DNA from: Numida meleagris | Lineage: Eukaryota > Chordata > Aves > Galliformes > Numididae | Length of the DNA stretch: 64,000 nucleotides | Assembly: GCF_002078875.1 (NCBI RefSeq) | Contig: NC_034415.1 | Location: 14,987,778-15,051,777, forward strand | Direction: 5' to 3' | Shown: piece after piece, positions 25,031 to 40,000 of the stretch | Numbering within the stretch: the first letter of the stretch is position 1 | How the letters are laid out: the number at the start of each line of letters is the position of its first letter | Notes under the pieces: generated by a model | The model's database searches: none | The model's input: the letters and a program-made list of their open reading frames with translations, nothing else | Told to the model about the DNA's origin: nothing | Made by a program: the position numbers and the translations under genes

Positions 25031-28000
25031 CTGGAAGAGAAAAATTAAAACACTTTAAATATTTGTTCCAAACAAGCTCAAATAATGTTTATCATTTCAG
25101 TGATTGAAGTGGCACTTCGAAAAAGCCAAAGTACATTAAACACAAACTTCAGCAATCAGGAAATCAAAATTACATTTTTAAATTTCGGAATCTTTTTTAT
25201 TAGGACTTACAGCTGCTTCCTTTCCCCCAAAATTCAAATCTAATCTGAATATTAAGAAAATCCCTTCTTTTCTTCTTTCACTATTAATTCTGAATAACCC
25301 TATCAAAGGCAAATGATTCCATAAATGAAAAAATTAAATCTAGGATTACATTGACTAGACTGAAATTCATTTCACTGCTGATCTGGAAAAGTCACCAAAC
25401 AGATTTCTTAGAGACTATTTTGAATACACTGCCATTCTAGTTGCACGTTTTTCTGTTTCATGGGATAGTTCTGCACAAGATGTACTTCAGCTTTTACTTC
25501 TTCAGATGTTTAAACACTATGAATAATCAATAAGCAATAAAGAGTAACATGAAATATTAGGAGTTTCTTTGCCCTTTCATGTTCAAACAGCTGACAGAGG
25601 AACTCTGATCTGAAAATGACACTAACAACTCACTATATCAAGATTCCCAATTTTGCACAGAGAAACCCAGCTGTGTAATATGAAAAGGAAAAGAATTCAT
25701 CTTATTTGTTCATTAAATTGTATTAATAGCCATTAACAAAAAAATAATAATCAGAAGTTGTTGACTTGCAGTTCTGTTCTTTTTATCAAAGGGATTTATA
25801 AAGTTTATTACCTGCCTTTCTGACTTGGTACAAGTCTACTCAACAGTCTCACAGGACTTCCCTGTTTCAAATTTTTTCTTCCCATTCTGCATATGCAGGA
25901 CAGACAAAACCTTCTGAAATAATGGTGAGTTTTTGTTTATTTGCTTTTGTTGGAGGTGGTTTTTATGGGTTCCCCCCTGTCCCAATGGCCCACTCTCTTA
26001 AAGCAACTGATTTCCAATTGTAAGTAGGGTTTCCTCCTCTCCTGGAGGACCACATGCACCAAATGCATGTATCACATGTACTGGTTCATAAAGTGCTGCA
26101 TAAGACAAACGGACTCTTTCAATCTCCAGTTCTTTATACATTAGCATAAGTATGAGAGGGAATTGCATAACCAGATGTACACATCTCACTGAGCGTGTGT
26201 GTGTATCATGTTCAAAGAATACCAATGATAAGCACTCTGAAAATGGCAGTGCCCTCCTTGGGAAGGCAATCTTGCCTTCATCTATTGATGAACAGCAATT
26301 TTCCATCCCTCATTCCATCAGTCTCCCACTAGGGGGCTGCAAGGGACAATGCATACACATATCAAGCCATAAAAAACACCAGCAGAGACAGTTGGAAATA
26401 CATTCAAATATTTGAAGCTGTGCTAGCTGGTTGCCACCTTTTCTTCTTTCTAGAGAAATAGTATGAAACCATTTCATGCATCCAATCATTCACAATTGCT
26501 CAGAGCATAACTAAATTTGATCTTCTAGATTACAATTAAATTGTGCATTGGCTCATACCTGTCATATTTCTGCAAGGCAAAACTGCTTTTTCTGAAAGAA
26601 TCCTTTGGTTAGGCACAAGGAAAGTTAACGATTAATTGGCTTATAACTAACAAAAATAGCCAACAGTGTTACTACAAAAAGTTACATAGCTAGCCAGAAA
26701 AGGAAAAAAATATTTTTGCCAAAATGAATTCCCCTATATTTCTCAAGCTGTGAATTCGCAATGCAGGCTGCCAAGCCTTTTTAAGTTTTTTTTTTTTAAA
26801 CACAACAACTACTTTTGTAAACTTTCATGAATTCTAGAGATTCTGTGAAATATTAGACAAGCGGTGTACACAGTACTTTACCACAAAGTCTTATATAGAG
26901 TCTTTGCTTCTGAACAAGGATTAACTTATTTGTCAAGTGATTCGTGTTCTACAGTCAGTATTATGTGTAAAGATGCTGCTACATTTTCCTAAAACTTGAT
27001 TTTGATTAAATGACTGATCAAATATTGACCAGATATATGTATAAATACAAAAAATCAAAAAGGTAACTAGTAAATCTGAATGTGGTCATTTTTTCCTGCA
27101 AATAAGCTAAGTTAAAGCCTGTGCCCCCATGATGCAGCTCAGTGCTCCTTCCCACCAGCGTGGGACAGGTGGCACTCAGAACTGGAACCTCTGCAGATCC
27201 GCATGCAGCCTTGGTTGATGTGCTTGCCTAGGAATACACAGACAGCACGGAATTAAAACTCAGAGAGCGCTGTTTGAGCTGTGCCTGGCTATGCACAGAT
27301 GTTTTCCCTATAGGATGCTTTCTTGTCTCCTTGCTGATTTACGTGTTCAGTGGAAACATTCAAGGGCAGGCTGAACCAGGCTCTGAGCAACCTGATTGAG
27401 CTGTAGGTGTCCCTGTTCATCACAGGGGAGTTGGACCAGATGGCCTTTGAAGGTCCCTTTCAACAATTCTGTGATTCTATGATTTAAGACAATGATGTGA
27501 GACTGGGAAAATACATTTCAGTACATTCAGTGTGTGAGCAACCAAGAAGGCAGAAACAGGAGACAGAGCACTGAGGTTAAATTCCATCCGTATGGATGAA
27601 ATGGTGATATCACTGATGTTACAGATGATAGCATTTTATTTTTCTTATTCACGTCTTACCTTCACATACAGCTCATATCGTGCCTTGACTATTGGATTAT
27701 TCAAGATACTGGTAGCAGTAAGAACACTCTCCCTTTTTATTTGTTCTCTGTAGGCCTAGGAAACAGATTTTACAGTGAATAACTACCATAAACCTGTTCC
27801 AATTGTCACGTATTTCAATTTGTGGTCTGTTTCTGTAAGGTAAATCGTGAAAGTAATAAAACATGAAATGCTTACTCCCGGCATTTAAGTCCAAACTGCA
27901 GAATAAACTGAATTAAGTTTGACAGCATTTATAGTTTGTTGCTTTCGTTTGATCAAAATATATATATTCAAGTCTTACACAACAAACGACAAACAATGAT

Positions 28001-31000
28001 GCACTGTCTATTCCCAGTTATCCATTCTCACCTATAAATAACACATATACATTTCTCCATCACAGCCTAATACAGTTCATAATTACAGAAGCTCAAATAA
28101 CATGTTAGTTTAGAAATCTAACTTACTGTGACAAATGAGATCATTTTTCTACTCATGCTACTCTTTAACTCATCTACCAATATTAGAAGTGCATCACAAA
28201 CTGTAACAGGATCCAAACCCATACTGCTGCTAAGTCCACAATGCTCACCTTTTTCACATTAAAAGGATAGTAGACAATCAAAAAAAGACATCAGTATCAT
28301 CTTACCGGAAAGAAGCATTATGTTTTACAGTTACAATTTGAGTAAGAGTCTGACACTTCATGGCAGAAAAAAAAAAAAATTCCCTAAAATAAAAACTTAA
28401 GAAGTTATTCCTAGTAACCTTCTCAGAATTCACTATTGACAGCTATCAAGCACACCAACCTTTCATTAACTGGGGGGGCTTAAATGCCAGCTACTTCATA
28501 AGACATCATGTTTATTAAGGGCATTCTAGATTTTTACAGAATAAATAGTGCCAACGTAGTTTAGAAATGACTTACTCTGCTCACCTACTATAAGATTATA
28601 TCTTTATTATTATTATTTCTTCTCTTCTTAAGTAATATGCCATATCTTACTTGTTTTCCTTTTGTGTGATCAGGAGACTTTAAGTGCTGCTGAACAGAAC
28701 TGTGCAATGCAGGAACATACACACTGCAAGCACTGCAGTGAACAGTCTCAACTTTCATCATATGGTCATCAGCAGTAACCCCTGCCAAAGAACACACAAC
28801 AAGTCATTAACATTAAATGTGTAATTCCAGAAGACTGGAAGAGGGATTAGTTATTTTATTCCAGGAAAGTTAGAGTTTTCAATTGTTAAACATGTCAAGC
28901 TGAACCACAGGGGAATATTCAAGCAAATTCAGGCATCAGAACTAAGCTCACTGAAAATAATGTTGAAAGAGGATGTATTTCACCTGGACACTTCAGCTCC
29001 TTCTCTTCACACACTATATATGAGACTCAGGCAATTATGTCTGATGCCTGAGGTTATAAGACATAAATACCTACCTGCCTAAACAGAGGAAAATAAAAAT
29101 GTTACAACAGTCATAAATTTGAACTCTCTCAAACAATGTCTGGTATTTAAAGTCTACAATAACCAATATTCTTAATACACATTTTAATACAATAAACAAA
29201 CCTTAAATCCCTCAATTTTTCCACAAAGCAGCTGAATTAGCTTTGGCCTTGATAAGAAACTAGTTTATTTCCTTGTTTCCCCATCCCTGATCTCCACAGT
29301 ATGTGCTACCACATAAAGAGCATTAGCCCACCTTCCATGATATCTTTTTCAACAGCCTGAGCATTTTCCGTTTGGTTACTAGTCTGTTGCTTACGCATAG
29401 CTGTCTTCTTGAATTTATTCACCATACATTCCTACAGAGAATCAGAGAGAAAAAATTACACATCTAACATATGAGTGTTTATGTTCCAAAAGGAACATAT
29501 GGTTGAAATATTATTCAGAACAATATTAGACTATATATAATAACAATGATAAATTAAGCATATTTTGAAGACTAAATTATACATTCTAATTACACCCTAA
29601 CATAAAAATATTATGCAAGTGAAATAAAAAATCCCTTGTCTTACATGAAGAAACTCCATCACTACTTTGTCAAATTTGGTTTGCTTCTGAATATGATCCA
29701 GTGTTTCCTGGTGAGCTGCACTCTCCAGATGGGATTCAATTTCTTTTTCTTCAAATGTTCGAAATTTGCAAAATGAGCAAGTAAATGCCATTCTAGCAAG
29801 AGAAATGCATCAAATAATATTGCTGTTAAAGTAATGTTCTTCCCTCTTCCCTCAAAAGAATGAAGACATCATAAAACTAATCACAAACAGAATAGAAGTA
29901 CCCCTCAAAGAAGCCTAAATAAAAAAAAATCCAGTGTTTTACCATTAGGAAGGATATCTACTACAAGACCCAAATATAAAAAAGAGCTACTCTAAAGCTA
30001 CCTATGCAGAAGAAAAACTAGACATTTTAAAGCCATTAGCATGCTTCGCTGTGGCAAAACTAAGACAAGTTATAGAACTATCTACATAGTTTTGCTACAA
30101 AACAGCTCCTCATACATATCAAAACAGAACGAGGTCAGTTTTGGATCAGCTTAAGTCAGCATTAATATAAACTTGTTTAACTGAAATATATACTTCAAAA
30201 GCAGTACCATTCTAAGGTGGTTCTCAGGTGTTCAGTGATGCACTTGTCAGAAAGAGGTTAATTCACATACTTCCTGATACAGTAGGGGTCAAGTGAATCA
30301 CAGAATGGCTTGGATTGGAAGGGACCTTAAATATCACTAGTTCCAACCACCCTGCCATGGGCAGGCGCACCTCCCACTAGATCAGGTTGCTCAGAGCCCC
30401 ATCCAATCTGGCCTTTAACGCTTTCCAGGGATGACGTATCCTCATCTTCTCTGGACAGCCTGATCCACTGCCTTACCAACCTCGTAGTGAAGAACTTATT
30501 CACTAATTCCTAACCAAAATCTACAAATCTACTCTTTTAGCTAAAAACTGTTATCCCTTGTCCTATCACTACAATCCTGAATACAAAGTCCCTCCCTCAT
30601 CTTTCCTCTTTAAGTACTGTAAGGTCACGATAAGGTCTCCTCACAGCCTTCTCTTCTCTAGGCTAAATGACCCCAGCTCTCCCAACTTGATCATCCTTCT
30701 GGACCTCCTCTGGACCCTCTTTAACAGGTCCATATCTTTATTATGATGTGGGCCTCAGAGCTGAATATCCAGTCTTCTAAATCAAAAGATTCGGGTGCTG
30801 TTTATTTCTGCTTGTTTGTTGGGTTTATTTTTCATTTAAAATCAGTCCAAAAGGTCCTTTCAGGAATGAAGACATATTCTTACAGAATAACGATAAGGCA
30901 GAAGAAAACCAAAGCACACAAGACTGAAGTTACAACACAAACCTGTATCCATCACCGTACTTCTCGCTGTTTTTTTCCCTTCTACGTCTTTGCTTCTCTC

Positions 31001-34000
31001 TTCTAGCCTCAATTCGCCGCTTTTCCTCCTCCTCACTTTTAGCTTCTCCTTTGGAATCTTAAGGTACAGAAGGATTTTAAAATATTATGTTCCCCCCAAC
31101 AAAATCTTTCTTTCCAGACAAAATATTTGCCTTCCATGTTTCCACCACAAACACCCTTGGAATAGCCAAAAACGCAGAGAAAGGTCCTATATCAAAATGG
31201 TTTGAAGGCCTATTTAAATGCCATAATAGTTTTCTTTCCCTTCATTAGAGAAGACAAGTTAAAACATCTGCTTCAAATAGTTGTAGATTACACTCATAAA
31301 AGAAAGAAAATTCAGAGTTAAAGCAAATCTTATTCTGATGTGCCTAGTTATTAAGGGCCCTTCCAAGTAACTAAGCAGAAAAGGGCACAGAAAAAAGCAC
31401 CAGCAAAAAACTTTGTTAAATTATCATCTAGCACATACTTAAGAGTACTGACAAATGACTACAAAACATTTGTGCAACATTAAAGACTTACAAAGACATA
31501 GATCTTTTGCAGAAGTGTAGTTATGTTTACTTTACTTCTAAAGCCTATAAACAGTGAGAATATTAGAATATTATTCAGTCACTTGTTTCAGAGCAGTAAA
31601 AAAGGAATCACTTAATCTTCCTCTACAGTTCAACTTTAAGAGAGGTCAGCCTCGCTATAATCTGTCTGCATCCAAATAGCAGCAGAAAGCAACACACAGC
31701 AGTATAATATAAGAAAACGGGAGACTTATCAGAAGCTCTGCAGGTCTAGAAACATCACTGGGATTGAAAACATTTCTAATGACTAACAGTTTACCCTTCA
31801 TTCCCGATTAACACTAAATTATTTCACTTTGTATTGGAGTTGAAAAAATTGTTCTGATCCAGACAAGAGAAAAACTATCCAAAATTTTTTAGGTCTTTTT
31901 ATTATGATTTAAGTTCATAAAAAAAAAAGGCAAATTAAAAGCAAACAACTCCCAGAGTTCCACTGGTTTCAGTATTTCAATTTTACTTAGTGTTTTATCA
32001 CCAATCCCAGAGCATGTAAAGAATCATTTGCTGTACTGCTGTAGAAACAGTACAACGTTCTGCGGAGTAAAGTGGTCTGCATCTTACCCCTCAAGCTCCA
32101 TCTTAAGCACCCATCCTGTTACAAGCTGAGGAAATAGAAGCCTGAGCCTCTATACAGGCTGGTACCACACAGTGAGGCTTCCACTTTCCTTCTGTGCACT
32201 TACACCAGTTTTTAAGAATTGGAAGAATGTCTACAATTAAAAAAATTTACTAAATGTGGATAAAGGATCCAAAAGGAGAATTAGAATACAGAGACACAGT
32301 AAGTGTGTAAAGAAAATAAGCAATGGACAGATGTTACACACCATGTTCTTCTCCATGGTCTAAATACACAAAATCTATTAAAGATAACATGTCATGCTGT
32401 GCAATAATTATTAGAAGTCATACACACATGCACACTAATTCTATTCACTCAGAGTCAAACAAAAAAAAAAATCTATAAAACCTTACCTAACAAAGCAAAC
32501 TGACTTACCTCCAAAAGTCTGATACCCAACATCATAAGCATCTCTTGTAAAGTCTTCATATATAACAACTGCACCACTTGTGTCCACTTCAATTTCCTAA
32601 TTTGAAACCAGAAGTGTCATATGAAAAAGATGCAACGCCATTCTAGATCCAGAAAACAGTTTAAGTCACTTTACTTCAAGTGATTTGTTACTTTCTCCTT
32701 TTAATCAAATATGACAGTATATAGAGTACCTACATTAAGACTTAATGTACAACCACCTCAAGTGGTTGAGTACATTTATATCTTTGTGAATTAATTTCAT
32801 AAGCAAAATTCCCACTATCTTCTACGTAAGCCTTCTGACTTCCAACTCAAACTTACAAATACTTTGTTGAGAATATGTTAATACCTCCACTCAACAAGAA
32901 GGAAATCACGTTTGTCTCTTAACTAGGAGAAAGGGGATATACACTGAGCATACTAATCACATTTCTTGTGTACTGCTGCAACTGATCTTTCTGTAGGTTG
33001 GAACTACTCTTTGCACCTTACCAGAGACCATCTGTTAACAGTGATCCCTTTTCATTTACTTTCTCTCCTTAGTATATCTCCTATCTGATCCATTCTCCCT
33101 CACTGCAGTAGTTTCCCATCATTTTGGGCTTAATTACCGAACTTAATAACCTGCCCTTAATAACATGGGAAGTGTACACATCCTAGTTGTATTACAAGAA
33201 CAACCAGTAAGTCTACAAATACATTTTAAGCTCACTTTTCACAAGGCATAGCACAAGTTACACCTTTCATTCAAAAACCAATAAGATTTTATGCCACCAC
33301 TAAAATGAGATAGTTTAAGATAAAATGGAAAAAAAATGAAGTTTACAAAAGCATTCATAATTAAGTGCTTAGTTTTTAAATAACTCTAGCTTAATAAATA
33401 CTTGTATTAAGGCATACTGTTCAAACTTATGAACAAATGAAACATTTTCCAGTTCTGACAGTCTTACCTCTATAGTAGAATCCTGGAAAGATGACTTTGT
33501 ATCTATAAGCATAAAATGAGGAAGAAATAAATAGTACAAAACTGCTGTTTAATATTACTATCAATTAATTTTAAAGCAGTTAAGTTATTCAAGAAAAAAA
33601 TAAAACTTATCCTGCACTTAAGACAGTCTACATCTACAATTTACCATATTTTAATAGCGCTAGAAGTAAAACCAGACATCTATAGAAGCACAAACGAATC
33701 ATACTTTCAGAAACAATCACTGCTAACTCCAAAAACCAAGGAAGTTGTAACTTTTTGAGATAGGTTAGACATTAAATGCGATTTTAAAAAAGCACTGAAA
33801 TACATCCCACGTTGTATGTATCAGTTTTCTGTTACTCTATATCCACTTTATAGTTTTCAGCTACATTATATTGCTCAGAGCATCTTTCAGTGCAAGCCTT
33901 AGTAAATTGCTCTAAGCTTCTCAATAGTTAGAAAAGTTACAAAGCAGCATATGGAGACTTCTTCCTGAATATTAAAACTAAATAATTGCTAATGAATAAG

Positions 34001-37000
34001 TAGCAGTAATTTTAGCTTAATGTTGGCACTTCATTACTTACTAGATGATTTTTTCTGGGTCAACTTCAAAATAGGTTTTGTCATTTTAGGTTTCTTGATA
34101 AATGTCCCACCAGGTTTGTTGTACGGCTGTGGCATCATTTTCCTTTTTATTCCTCTTGCAGCAACTGCTGCAGGGCTGGGTTTGTTATGATAGTCAACAA
34201 CAATTCCAGGTCTGTGCATTCCTCCAAAGTCTCCCATATGCTGGAAATTCGTGAAAAGAAGGTATTAGTATATGAAATCAATAGAAATATAACAATTACT
34301 TGGCACAAGCGTTTACAATAAAACCGTAAACTAAAACGTGCATTCTGGAGCAAAATACAGGGGAAATTTAAGCTTCCAATGTTAATGTTTTGTGTAAAGG
34401 CTGTGTGGGTGTTTGTCCAGTAAAATACGTACGTACATATATATATAACTGTGTTTCTGCTTATTCAGAACCATTGCTCAAGATGACGAACATGCCTGTC
34501 AGTCTCAGCCTAGCATCTTGGCTTCCCTCTTCAGATTTTCTACATGAAAGAATTGTCCCTCTGTGAAAAACAGAGCTAACCAAGTCATTTTTTCCTGCAC
34601 TCTAGTTAACAGCCAGTAAAAAAAAAAAAGAAACTTGTTTATGCCAAATGATCAATGATTGAAAACTTAATAAAGAAGGTTGTCCAGCGATAAACTGAAG
34701 GAAGCTCAGTCTCTCTTTTAAGTAATCATTCCACGATGATGCATGACAGTGAATTCAAAAGTTGTGCTTCATACGAAAATCATGCCAGCAACAGGAATGA
34801 AAGTTCACTTGAAAAACAAAACCTTTCTATCATACCTGAAATGCTCTACAGACGTTTATGGACACCTGCTTACGAAAGCAACCTCTCTGAGTAATCTGAA
34901 GAGGGAGAAATTAGGTAGCCATCTTTTTCAAAGTGCTAACATTTTGCTTAATACTAGCTCAACTATTTGATTAATAAGGGGCAGAAGAGAGCCCATTGAC
35001 TGGTTGGGTGTATTGGATAAGCAGAAATATTCCCATCGCTATGAGAAGAAAATTACTACTACACTATCAAAGTTAAATAAACATAAAAATAATTTGAAAA
35101 ATATTTTCCACAAAAAGTATACCCATTTTATTAGCGGATTTTAAATGACAAAGTGAATGTATCAAAACAGGTTACTTAATCAGAAGTCCATGCACAAGAT
35201 CTCCACGTTAATTTATTTAGTGAGACAGTTACAGAACTACCTAGCATGTATATTTACACTGTATGCATATAAATTTGATATGAAGTTGGCACTTGAATAA
35301 TTTCAAGTACTTTTTTTTGTTTAAAAAAAAAAACAGTATCTATTAAAGGTGCAATGCATTTTAAATATAGTAAGTAGTTTAGTTTTTATGTAATAAAGGA
35401 CAATGCAGAGGTCTACAGAGATAGATTTTTAAAAAGCAAAAACAAAAAAGAAATAAGGCTGCTCGGACAAAATTTTGCACAAAACTTTCAGATCCAAATG
35501 AGTTCTGAAAGGATGGCATCAAAGCTTAAGAATCAAATGCTTTCAGCTTGATAAGTAAAGAAATAAGAAGATTAGACTATTTCTAATACCGTGCTACATG
35601 CTAGCTAGTAGCCATGTGCAAACCTGAGCTAAAATTTCAATATGGCAACTACAGTATACAAGAATCCTGCAAAGTAAACCTTCTGAAACAAAATCAACAC
35701 ACAATTAGGCACTCGAAAACAGTAAAAATAAATAATCTTCCTCTATACCTCAAACTACAAGCAAGTTGTGAAGTTTAACATTAAAGAATTGCTTCCCAAA
35801 GAAATATGGCACACTTAAGAATTTTTAAAGTTAAGATGCATCTAGAGGCGTAGGCAGGAAAGTGCTCACTGAACTCTTTGTGCTTCAAAACAAAAAATAA
35901 AAATCAGAATTGAGATTATAAAACCAATGTAAAGGGACACCATCAACTTAAAGTTCATGCTTCTGTCAAGATGATTTCTTAACTCTTCTATTTTTCCTCT
36001 AACTCATTTAACATTAAGCATTACTTCTCCAAACTGCCTGTGATCTACTATTTTGTGTATGTTTAATATTGACATATGATTTATTTATTTATTTTTACAT
36101 CCTACACTGGAAAGGAAGCCACTGAAGGAGAGTTAGAACATATGGCTGCAAAACTAAACTAATACAAGAAAGAGGACTAGGAACATTATCTGGAAATTAA
36201 TCTGAAGTCTGTGAAAGAATCTAATTTCAAGTTGATGATGCCCCCTTTTAATGATGCTTCAATTTTAAATGAGAATCACTGCAACAGCTAGCCACCTACC
36301 TTCGCAATTTTCTCCTCATCATTCCTTCAATACACAAGTCATGTGCATTTTTCAATATACAAGCACATGTTGAACGTATTAAAAAATTAGCTAACGCTTC
36401 ATCTTTACAGGAAACAAAAGCTACTCTTGCATTCACAACCTGGGTTTTATTTTTTTGCATATACATTGCACCTTTAACCTACTCAACTTCAAACGGCTTT
36501 GCATTAAACTTTTACAATATTCAAGAATTTCCCCACCAGCAACAAGGATGCTAGTGTTTACAAGGAAAAATGCAAGTCCTTTTAATCCCTTTTAGACCAA
36601 ACCTATTATTTTTATCTTTACCTTTCACACAAAAGGAGAGTTTTATAAACCTTATCAACTAGTCTTCTATTACTCATTACTTTCAAAAGAGAAAGAAAGA
36701 CTGCATTCTACTTGAAGACAGCTTCAGGGGGGTAAACAACATCGTCAACCATGATAGTTTGCTTGGACAAAAAAAAAAGACAACAAAAACACACCACACT
36801 GTATCGAACAGTGTATTAATTTTAAAGCAGTGGTCTTGAAAGGGTTTAAAAGAGTGTCTAGTGAAAAGAATCTGAAAAGATTCTGTACTTACTCCTCGGC
36901 CTCGGCCTCTGCCTGTTGATGGTCCTCCAAAAGCATCATAGTTTCTGCTTCCAAATCCACTTTCAGGATAAGCAGGCGTTCCTCTCCCCCGAGAGCCTAC

Positions 37001-40000
37001 AGGTGCAGGCTTCATATGGGGTGAAGAAAAACTGCTGTAGGAAGAGTAACTCTCTCTTCCTCTGTCCTCCATAAACCCAGGCCTCAATTTTGAACGGGAG
37101 TAAGGTGCTTCCCAGCTAGACCCGCCCTGGTTTCTACCTCCGAAAGAGTCAAGGCTATTCCGGTAGGAGTTGTCAAATCGACCACCATAACTACCTCCGA
37201 AGCGGCTTTGTTCGGGTTCATTATAACCATAGCCAGATCTGTACAGATCTCGCCCACCCAGAGAAGACCCGGAGTCGTAAGACTCATAAGGTCCAAACCT
37301 GGAAAAGTTGCACAGTGAGGAGAAAAAAAAGTAAGCTTACTAATGTTATACATTTCAAAAGACAAGTTATCAGTTGACATTTATCAACTAAAATCAATTT
37401 ACTACTATACTGGTCTGTACAGTTGTGTTATTGTTTAATCTTGATTAGGGCTGGGCAAATGACACTATGACCAGATAGAAAGCTATCTGAGCCATTTTTG
37501 CTACAAGGAATTCTAAAGTTCATAATGCATGAACTTTGCTTAATTCAAATTTTTGGCAACATTTGCTAAAATATTATTAGAGCCCAGCCCTAGTCTCATG
37601 ACAATAATCACCTGCAGACATTCACAGGCCAGTCAAACTCTCCTTTCTGCAAAACCATGCCCTCATAGTTTAACAGTTAAACAGCAGTTAAAAGGCGGCT
37701 TAGTTCTCAGCTGAGAGAAAAACATTTTTTTTTTTTTAGTGGTACAGTCGTGAGTCTTAAACATTCCAGAACTCTGATTTTAAAGAAAACTTAAGTGCTC
37801 TTCCATTCATATTAATACTTTTCAGCAATCTCCTTCTCTGTAATATTCAGTCTCTCATTCAAGGTTCACGATCTTCAATATACATATATGTTTTGTTTGC
37901 AGACCGTTAAGTCTAGCAACTCAGGATTTTGAAAGTCTATCTCAACCCATGCACAGTGAACAAAAACACAGCCTTTGAAATTTCATAGTAAAGAAACAAG
38001 GAGTTGAAATCTTTAGCTATTTACTAAGAGTTTGTTTTACTCTAGGAGAGAGTCAGGCTGAAAATGGTCTGTATTTGTAACTAGTTGGAAGGGAAACACA
38101 TAGTATCCCTGCAGAGTTACAATAGGAGATTCAGCAGGAGCTGGGATAGACAACCCCTTGACTGATAAAATACAAACTAGAACAGACTCAATGTTCTGCC
38201 TGGATCTATAGGAAACTGAACGCCTTTCTTTTTAAAGCATCTTAGTCTCAGAAGACCCAGAACTACACAGAAAATGACACTGTCTACAGAAAGAGACCAT
38301 GCGCAATATTAACGTTACATGGCAAGAGATATTTCCATGTTCAAAGTCATTCAACATCAATCATATGCAGATTACTGTATGGTAGGTACAACTCATTCCT
38401 GAATCTCTGCTCAGACTTTTAAGTCAATCTTAATGCTCATCAATAAACAAATTATACTAAACTCAGATGTTTAACAGAACCGTGCAGCAAAACACAACAT
38501 TTCTCCAGCCTCCCTACTTAGTTCTGTCCTTGCCCAGTGGCACTACAGTGACTACAAACAAGAATCATACAGTAGGCTGGCTAGAATCGGACAAGAATTC
38601 AAGGGCGCACACAAGAAAACCATCGTATTATCAAAGTTTTCTTCACGTGTTATTTCCTCTGAGATAGAATCACTACTCTGAAAAGCATGCTTTTTTGAAT
38701 ATGATACTAAAACCTAAATCAAATCAGCTGCTTCCCACTGTTTTTTTGGATGTTGTTTTATCTGAAAGAGCAACAGGAATAATATCCTAGCATTAAATAC
38801 ACAACTTTAAGACCACTGCATCGGAAAATTTATTTTTAAACCAATCCATCCTACAAAGCAGCCTAGAACATGCACACAATTTTGAGTGTAATCAGTACCT
38901 GCCAATGAAATAATCTGGACATGACTTTCATATTCAACACCAAGATCATTTGAGCGCTGCACATTCAAACCAAAGAGCACATACCCTAAATGTTCCTTGA
39001 AAACGGAATGTTGATAGATTCAGACTACGGCACTAAACCAATTGGGTCTAGTCTGCTATGTCAGAAACAGTATGTCAGGCCAATCAGCAACAAATTGCTA
39101 ACCATTACAAAAAAATAAAAAAAAATTTCCATTTTCATTCAAAGAGTCATTGTTTCACTGTCAAACATTTCCACAAAAATGTTGATTGTTACAATCTAGC
39201 TTTTACAGTTTAATATTTGCCAGTAGATAATAAATATGAAGATTCAGAACAAAAGTGTTCATACAAAATCATAACAACATGCCTCAGGAACACTTAAGTT
39301 AGAGAGCAGGACGATTTAAACTTAAAATTGGATTTTATTAATTCTTGGGAGAACTGAAGGATCATTTTACCTGTTACCACCACCACCACCTCCTCCGCCT
39401 CCACCTCCATGACTCTCCATCCCATAGGACTGGTTAAGGTAAGAGTCCATGGATCGTGGGCCACCATAGCCTCCATGCCCATAATCACGGTCCATGTCTA
39501 AAAAAAGAGCAGAAAAATGTTTATCAAGAAAGCAAGAAAGAAGCCTTATTTAGTAGTCTAGCTTAAATTCTTAAATAAACCATTTAACCTTTGCCACAGA
39601 GCTTACAAGCAAAATACCAAACTTTCAGTTGTGAGTTAATTTCAACACTCTGCTGAAGGAAGCCGTGCATCTTTGTCATCATACAAACATCTCTTAATTG
39701 AAATCAAGATCACCTTTTTTTCCCCCCCAGATTATTTTTCCATTAGCTGGAGTTCAGACGCAAGTTAAATTAAGAGAACTAAAAGAAGGAATCTTGATGA
39801 AAACATCAGAAGTTAGCAAAGAATGATGACCACTTCCCTCTCTCTAGTATGACACACAGTTCACGGACACCTGGCCATACAACACCACAAGAAACATTTA
39901 CATGTTGACAGAGGTGCTGGTTCAAGGTCACAATGCATGTCACACTGTTGTGCAGACACTGTACATAGGCTCCAGTCAAAAGACTTTTCTCCATTCTAGG

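Larger units (their letters stand above)
25031..27659 (-). other. ZNF326 intron 12
   Basis: About 2.6 kb separating the last coding exon. It holds a CTCF-like motif (26,326-26,337) and a CR1 3' tail (27,352-27,484). The segment 27,120-27,350 is more GC-rich than its surroundings but was not matched to a family. Confidence 0.85.
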
